Of a stretch of 12,925 nt of DNA, positions 7,747 through 12,925 are shown piece by piece. The notes beneath the pieces are model-generated. The model was not told the origin of the DNA. It made no database searches and saw nothing but the letters and a program-made list of their open reading frames with translations. The position numbers were made by a program, and so were the translations under genes. Each line of letters starts with the position of its first letter. Within the stretch, counting starts at the first letter, position 1. Location of the stretch: positions 1 to 12,925 of the forward strand of contig WKLE02000882.1 of assembly GCA_014885115.2 (NCBI GenBank), given 5' to 3'. The DNA comes from Asterionellopsis glacialis. Its lineage: Eukaryota; Bacillariophyta; Plagiogrammaphyceae; Rhaphoneidales; Asterionellopsidaceae.

Positions 7747-8162
7747 TAATGAAAGATTTGTCATTGCCAAATCCTTTTGGTTTGTTGTTTTTATTCTCAC
7801 AAATTTGATACAAATTTATACATTATTTGTGAACCAAAAATGAAAGGAGTTTTGTCCAACGGATGAAATAATTAAGCACCATTGGACACTTTAATGTGAC
7901 TGAACATACACATTTGGCAACCAATTGGTCAAAACATGGTTTGACCCAATAAAATGATAGAGGGCATCAAGAGCTTTTGAGTGATATCTTTGGATACACA
8001 TCTTTGGTGGTTCCTGACAGCCCCAGAGTGAATAGAACCTCATCTTCTAGAAAATCCAAAATTGGCTTGCTTGCTCGTTTTGATGTCATGTATCAAAAAT
8101 GAGCAATTGCCTCCCCAGAATTGGAATGTTGCTATAATTGCATCTTGGCTTTTTTTTTAAGC
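7747..8162. other. Non-coding stretch, no gene seen
   Basis: Only short imperfect dyads are seen (for example GTCCAA/TTGGAC near 7855-7888 and GGTCAAA/TTTGACC near 7928-7947). No ORF of note. Confidence 0.5.
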
Positions 8163-8372
8163 AGAGTTGCACTTTTCCATCTGTTTGACACCCATGCTAA
8201 GCAAAATGCACAACTAACTCCCCTGAAAAATTATCTTTCCATTTTCCTTTTCTGAGGGTGGACATTTTTTTCAGGAGAGTTGCACTTTTCCATCTGTTTG
8301 ACACCCATGCTAAGCAAAATGCACAACTCCCCTGAAAAAGTATCTTTCCATTGTCCTTTTCTGAGGGTAGAG
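8163..8372. repeat. Two-copy tandem duplication, 113-bp unit
   Basis: Copy 1 spans 8163-8275 and copy 2 starts at 8276 (AGAGTTGCACTTTTCCATCT in both). The copies are nearly identical, with a 4-bp indel (copy 1 has CTAA extra in GCACAACTAACTCCCC) and a handful of substitutions towards the end. The high identity points to a fairly recent event. Confidence 0.95.
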
Positions 8373-8578
8373 GTAAACTCACTATAAACAGATTTTTTCC
8401 CCCACCAATCTTCTGCCTGCAGTCCAAGGTCACATGAGTATAGCTTAGCTGTGTACTCTGTGATCCATTTCATTGCCTGATTGTTTCTGTTGATTTGGCT
8501 TGCTAACTCTTTCCTTGTTATCTTTATGATGACTGCATGCTTGTCTCCATAAAACTTGTAGTTAGGAACAAGATGGGT
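8231..8578 (-). pseudogene. Decayed coding remnant of unknown family
   Basis: The frame is open from just after a TAG (8581-8579) to a stop at 8231. It has a protein-like, hydrophilic sequence in its first two thirds (HLVPNYKFYGDKHAV, ITRKELASQINRNN, AMKWITEYTAKLYSC), and it remains readable for some codons upstream of the TAG (NNIDLPEESGR). The last third runs into the 113-bp tandem duplication, and because 113 is not a multiple of 3 the two copies are read in different frames. No start codon can be defended. It may be a fragment of another transposon protein. I do not recognise it. Confidence 0.35.
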
Positions 8579-8731
8579 CTACCTGCCTGACTCTTCTGGT
8601 AGATCAATGTTGTTCTTTTTCAAGATTATGAACTAATACAACAATCAACCTCATTGCAATTTCATTTCCTCCTTTTTTCTTCCAGAACTTGGTAGACTGA
8701 TGTCATCCAAGTGTAGTGTCAGAAGAGCCTG

Positions 8732-8893
8732 ATGTCACAATCCTTTTGTTTCATGTCATTTTTTGACAAAAAACACTTTAATCTGGACTTCCCATTGGAA
8801 CTGAATGATGAGCCAACAATAATCCAGCATGAAGATTCTTTTGCTTATAAAAATGCTGGAGGAACCATGAACAAGTTCCTGAACATCACATAA
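8732..8893 (+). CDS. Short ORF of 53 codons, possible exon or fragment
   Basis: ATG 8732 to TAA 8893. The middle reads like protein (KHFNLDFPLELNDEP, HEDSFAYKNAGG), but an opposing hydrophobic frame covers the same bases on - (8756-9121). There is no recognised domain. It could be an exon or remnant of a larger broken gene. Confidence 0.2.
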   Translation: MSQSFCFMSFFDKKHFNLDFPLELNDEPTIIQHEDSFAYKNAGGTMNKFLNIT

Positions 8894-9464
8894 TTCTCTT
8901 AATGTTTGTTGAACTTTTTTTGGCATTTTGTATAATTGACCAATGACAGGAGTAATTTGAAAGATGAAAGCAGCACAACACCACCAGAAGAAAAGTATCA
9001 AAATCAACAACCATCCAACTATATGAACCATATTTTGTGTCTCAATGCAACAAGAAGAGATGGAAAGTGTGGAGGATGTACTGAAGGCAGCAAAAGTTAG
9101 TTTTCTGCATTGCAGCTCCAAGTTTGCATCATGCTCAAACTATTGATTCCCCAAGTCAGTTAGATGTAATAATTGCTCTAGATTTTATGAATAGTTGATT
9201 ATTATGCCTGGAAAGAAAGGGGGAAAGGTAGAGATAGTAGATGTGAGCAGCCATGGAGACATAAAAATGAAGATACACAGTTTGAACTGAAAAAAGATCT
9301 TTATGAAAAAACAAATCTTATCATTTCTAAACTTGGAGGTGTTGGAGGTACCTATGATGTTCAAGCAGAAGAAGAAAAGGAGGAAACAAATGAAAGGTTT
9401 ACACCTCCATAAGTCATTGTTCCTTCAATTACTATTCTCTCTCTCCCCCCCCCAGATTGTCAGC
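8894..9464. other. Stretch without a supported gene
   Basis: A hydrophobic minus-strand frame (8756-9121) has a possible membrane segment but begins at TTG and has no other support. A 28-codon + frame starts at ATG 9205 (MPGKKGGKVEIVDVSS). A pyrimidine tract ending in CAG lies at about 9438-9456 (CTCTCTCTCCCCCCCCCAG) and could be a splice acceptor, but no exon pair is evident. Confidence 0.4.
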
Positions 9465-9735
9465 AACTGCAGTAGGCGAGTCCCAAGACTCACGCAATAT
9501 GTCAATCAACCGTAGTATGGACGGACCATGATGCGATGATGTAACAGACCGGACAGATGCGATGATGTCATCACATGGACAGACGAGATGACGTGATGAT
9601 GTCATCAAGCGGACAGACGTGAACGTGCAGTGACGCACAGCATTCATGTGAAAGCTGACATCACGAGCAAAGCATATCGAATTCCACTCTGCAGCAGGAA
9701 CACGATGCGTCATGACAAAATGCGGTGACGTGCCA
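9465..9735. promoter_or_regulatory. CpG-rich island with degenerate repeats and CRE/bZIP-like sites
   Basis: GGAC(A/G)GA recurs at 9519, 9551, 9577 and 9611, each followed by CG/TGA-rich sequence, marking four degenerate units of 26-34 bp. The palindrome TGATGTCATCA occurs exactly twice (9563-9573 and 9597-9607), and TGACGTGA lies at 9589-9596. Further TGACG/CGTCA cores are at about 9631, 9698 and 9726. TGACG(T) is the core of CRE/bZIP binding sites. The island lies about 160 bp upstream of the first codons of the large + strand pseudogene, so it may be that element's promoter or terminal region. A 140-codon minus-strand frame across it is read here as a by-product of the repeat composition. 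Confidence 0.5.
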
Positions 9736-9891
9736 ACTAGGCACCTTCCAATTGGCTGCCTTGGGGAGTTTGGTTCACATGTTAAAACTGAACTCCATTG
9801 GAAACCAAACTCTAAGTAAATCTGCTGTAGGATCTCGTACTGAATTTGAGTCACAAAGATGAATTGGTGGATTGTTGGGTATTTTTAGTTA

Positions 9892-12708
9892 AAGTCTAAA
9901 ATAGCTCATAATTTGTTCCCTCTAAAAAACTCTACTTCATTTTCAATATATTTTCTATCACTTTTCAAATTTGTTGTCAGCATAGTGCAGCAACAAACAG
10001 AAAGTAACGTACATGACAATAACACTATAGAAAATAAAACACCTCTTCTTCAACAACTCTTGTCATATTTGTATGAAAATTTAAATGATGCAACCATTGA
10101 CATGGACAATCAACAATGCAAATCAATGGTTTCTGATCTTTCAAGTGATTTCAAATATGCCCATCAAGTAAAGGAAAAACACTTTTCCTATTCTCTGATC
10201 AAACCACATCCTGTCATGACCACAACACCAAGTATTGTACCAGCAGCATCAAACAAGGACCACCAGAATGCTATTGCATCATCCCTAGAATCACTTCACC
10301 CACAGAAAATAAATAGGGGAGAAGAAGATGGCTATCAGGTTTGGTGGAAACAGGAATCTTCTACCAAGAAACTTAGTGACAAAACTTATTGCAACAATGC
10401 TAGTGACTTAATATGTCACTTAAACATTATTGCTTGACAAGATGTTGCAAGGGCAGCCATTGTTTTGCAAAAAATTACTTCACATAAAGTGTTTGATGAT
10501 TTTCAACATATATTGAAACCTAAAAATGATATTGATCAACAAATAGTTGATAATATCAGTGACTGCATTTCTCATCATGCAGCTTTAGGTACAAGAAACA
10601 AGGGCACTCAGTCAGGATTAAGTGCTGTTCTTGCTGCTGTCTCATTTCATTGTCCATCAATGGATTGACCAAAAGAATTGTCTGGTTGTGCCTTGGCAAA
10701 AAGATTAGGGACCAACAACCACAGTATCACCAAGGCAAAATAAATTTCTAAGAAGTTGATTGTTGAGAATAAATCATTCAAAGATTACAAACGTAAAACA
10801 AGGAAGGATTTCATCCGTGACAAGGCTCATTTGTTCATATTAAATTTCTGTCAGTTGGATAACTACTCCTGACTTGACACCAACTCTACCAAGGAGAAAC
10901 TGGTATAGAATCCCTATACAAATGCTACTGAAAAACTTGAATGTTGTACCTGGTTGGTTGTTGGCCAAGCAAATCAATATGCATTGTTTCTACAGTCAGA
11001 AGAGTATTCCCAATTCCAACTTGCCAATCCTGATGGAACTATTGGTTTCACGATTTTCAGAACAAACTTGTGTCCATCAGTATCTAATCCCTGACCACAA
11101 TCATGTGTGGATGAAAAAATAAGTTCACTTCAAAATTACATGGCATTCATGTTGTTGTATTTAAAAAACCCAAAGTAAAAGAATCTGCAATAAGTCAATT
11201 CAATCCACCACCTGGAGGTTTGGACTATAAAAAATTACTGCCGTTCTAAAAATGGCAAGAGCTGGTGACCTATGTGAGGCAGTTTGTTGTTGTTTAAAGG
11301 AAGAAGGTGACTTGAAGTCACCAACACAATCACATCCACCAAAATTCATACCATATGAATGTTCCCATTTGGAAGCAAACAGAGCTGGGTGTTCTAACTG
11401 TGGTTTGGAAAAGAAACTACCACTATTTAGTCATCCTTTTTTGCTGGCAAATCAAGAAGAAGTGGAGGTATTTGAGTGAGAAGATGCAGAATGCCAAGGA
11501 GAGAAAAAAGGAAAATGCAACAAGCAAAGGGAACTTACCAGTAATATCTGCCAGGTAAAAGAGGTGCTTCAGAGTTTTAAAGAAGCATTACAAAAATGTG
11601 TTCCACACTATGCTGAAATAATGTGGATGCACCAACAACTAAAACTGGATATTGACACATTAAAAAAGAATGAGTTACTTATTTTGAGTGACTTCTCAGC
11701 AACATTTGACCTTAGAGCAATGAATTTTGTCTGTCACAAATAGAAGAAAGGCAGATTTAAACATGCAAGCAACAAAAGATGATGAGAGAGAAAGAAGAAA
11801 AACAGAAAAAATACAAATCAATGACTGTCACATACATCATTTTTTTGCAGAGGCGCTTACTAAAGGGAAAAAATCAAACCATGCAATGCATCACACTTGT
11901 CTTCAGAAGATAATTGAGTATTATAAAAAATACTTTTGTGAAGTTCTTGGAGTACCCTTAAAAAGGTAATTATCTGGACAGATAATGCCCCAACCCAATA
12001 TAGATGCAGGCAGAACTTTGTGATGGTCACATCAATTCAAGAACATCATGCTGAACTTGAATTGATACATAGGCTTGCAGTAGTGGATAATTTCAAGGGC
12101 CTGCATGATATCTTCAGAAAAGATCCAAGAAGAACAGTGAAAAAATGTGAAGAAAATGGTAGAAGGTCACCAACAGCCCTTCATGCTTTTATCAATTGCA
12201 AAAGAGAGTTGGGTGATGTTACTAAATTGGTATCATGGAAATTGTACAAGATGGAAAAAACAAAAGTTTAATAGTAAAACAAACTTATGGCCTGGATGGG
12301 AGATATTTTTATTATGTTGTAGAGAATGAGGGAGAGAAGGCAATGTTAGAAACAAGGTTCCCAGATATCATACTGTGTTGTGACAGAAAAAAAGTGTTAG
12401 ACATAGTGGGAAAAGAAGCTGTTACAGGGACAACAAAACTACATGAAGTTGCATTGATGGATTGTGAAATTCCAGCCCACAGAAAAAGAACTTTTTTTCC
12501 AGCACAAATTTCAGACCTACCATGCAAGTGTGTAAACTGCCGCTTACAGCAGGATTCAAATGGTGACTTACCTTACATGTGCAGATACAAAAGGCATCGC
12601 TGAACAAGTGTTGTAAACATTACCATTGGCGGAAGTGGCAATGTTAACGACGACGACATTGACAACGGCAGTGATGCGGTAACTGAGTGGTCTGTCGATG
12701 AGGAATAA
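9892..12708 (+). pseudogene. Large decayed DDE-like transposase-type gene
   Basis: Successive frames join into one protein of about 940 codons. Frame 1, 9892-11175, has stops at 10435, 10666, 10741, 10870, 10906 and 11092 and contains ARAAIVLQKI, LSAVLAAVSFHCP, an HTH-like LSGCALAKRLGTNN, RKTRKDFIRDKAHLFILNFC and NLCPSVSNP. A one-base shift gives FNPPPGGLDYKKLLPF (to 11246). Frame 2 from 11252 has YECSHLEANRAGCSNCGLEK, a TGA at 11477 and LILSDFSATFDLRA. A shift near 11720 gives INDCHIHHFFAEALTKGKKS. A shift in an A-run at about 11960 gives VIIWTDNAPTQYRCRQNF and LIHRLAV. A shift near 12250 leads to the tail CKCVNCR, TGA 12601 and an acidic end at TAA 12706. The SDFSA and WTDN acidic residues look like the first two catalytic positions of a DDE/RNase H-fold nuclease. 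I recall this arrangement from large uncharacterised diatom proteins. The family name is unknown to me. Clearly non-functional as it stands. Confidence 0.7.
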
Positions 12709-12709
12709 A
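12704..12709 (+). promoter_or_regulatory. AATAAA poly(A) signal overlapping the pseudogene stop
   Basis: AATAAA overlaps the TAA stop (12706-12708) of the large pseudogene and is followed by further A-rich sequence (ATAAAAATAA). It matches the eukaryotic polyadenylation hexamer. Use is unproven. Confidence 0.4.
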
Positions 12710-12861
12710 ATAAAAATAATTCAGTAGACACCCAGTACATTTCTACAGATTAAGTGCACAGAAGAACAGATCTTGTGCATGTGGTGACACCAAGTTGCAG
12801 ATAGCGCGCGCCAGCCAGCCAATTTCCAAAAAAAAGGATGTACTTCTAGAACTCCTACTTA
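12710..12861. other. Short intergenic stretch, CpG-containing
   Basis: It includes a GCGCGCGCC run (about 12804-12812) and no open frame of note. It continues the CpG-rich composition that begins in the acidic tail of the pseudogene at about 12620. Confidence 0.4.
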
Positions 12862-12916
12862 TCCCGGTCATTTACTGTCTGCGTTAGCTGTTTTCCCGGT
12901 CAAAAAGGCCGGGAAA
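12862..12916. repeat. Direct and inverted TCCCGG repeats at the window end
   Basis: TCCCGGTCA occurs at 12862-12870 and again at 12894-12902. TTTCCCGG (12892-12899) pairs with CCGGGAAA (12909-12916) as an 8-bp stem with a 9-nt loop. The last bases (TCGGGAT) partly mirror ATCCCGG at 12861. It could be the start of another element or a terminus of the preceding one. The window stops before this can be resolved. Confidence 0.6.
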
Positions 12917-12925
12917 CCTCGGGAT

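Noticed and set aside
8756..9121. Hydrophobic minus-strand ORF with a possible membrane segment
   Set aside because: It starts at TTG, overlaps a more protein-like + frame, and its hydrophobicity follows from T-rich complement. Not supported enough to call.
9432..9854. 140-codon minus-strand ORF over the CpG island
   Set aside because: Its repeats (VRLMTSSRH, VRSVTSSHH) follow the DNA repeat units, and it has no domain. CpG-rich DNA has fewer stops on this strand.
10874..11122. 82-codon + frame-2 ORF
   Set aside because: Frame 1 over the same bases carries the family-like sequence (RKDFIRDKAH before it, NLCPSVSNP within it). Frame 2 is a shadow.
9749..12824. CAATTGGCTG at 9749 and CAGCCAATT at 12816 as terminal inverted repeats of the large pseudogene element
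   Set aside because: Only 9 bp match and the flanks do not extend the pairing. Expected by chance at this length.
1..12925. Bacterial features: operons, Shine-Dalgarno sites, CRISPR arrays, rho-independent terminators
   Set aside because: None seen. The transposon families and gene density are eukaryotic, and the spaced repeats present are not CRISPR-like.

Overview
This window looks like repeat-rich nuclear DNA of a single-celled eukaryote, most likely a diatom or another stramenopile alga. The reasons are the AT-rich base composition, low gene density, trinucleotide microsatellites, absence of bacterial gene organisation, and the style of the transposon proteins. The PIF/Harbinger pair at the left resembles proteins I know from diatom genomes. 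The species call is inference from memory, not from a search.

Layout. 1-2240 holds most of a PIF/Harbinger-type DNA transposon: an accessory ORF1 protein on + (open at the window edge) converging on a DDE transposase on -, 20 bp apart. The transposase keeps its D-D-E residues but has one in-frame TGA. A perfect 21-bp inverted repeat with a 6-nt loop lies just upstream of the transposase start, followed by a CpG-rich block. 2450-3660 is non-coding with small inverted and tandem repeats. 3677-4790 on - is the 3' end of a LINE-like element: a reverse-transcriptase tail with two stops, then an intact 230-codon cysteine-rich ORF whose ATG overlaps the stop of the RT frame. 4790-6560 is AT-rich and without a clear gene; it contains a (TTG)26(CTG)5 microsatellite and a cluster of AAGCTT-centred motifs. 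6560-9460 holds weak ORFs, a 130-bp foldback/MITE with TTAA at both ends, a 113-bp tandem duplication and a decayed coding remnant. 9465-9735 is a CpG-rich island with degenerate GGACAGA repeats and CRE/bZIP-like palindromes. 9892-12708 on + is one long decayed gene (about 940 codons, at least nine in-frame stops and five frame changes) of a large DDE-like transposase-type family I associate with diatoms. The window ends in a CpG-rich stretch with a TCCCGG hairpin.

Working together: only the Harbinger ORF1 and transposase form a recognisable functional unit (nuclear targeting/DNA-binding partner plus catalytic subunit). The rest is a graveyard of separate mobile elements. I see no host housekeeping gene, no tRNA or rRNA gene and no CRISPR array. 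The most unusual points are the dominance of TGA among in-frame interruptions, the intact cysteine-rich ORF behind a dead RT, the CRE-like repeat island and the large DDE-like pseudogene.
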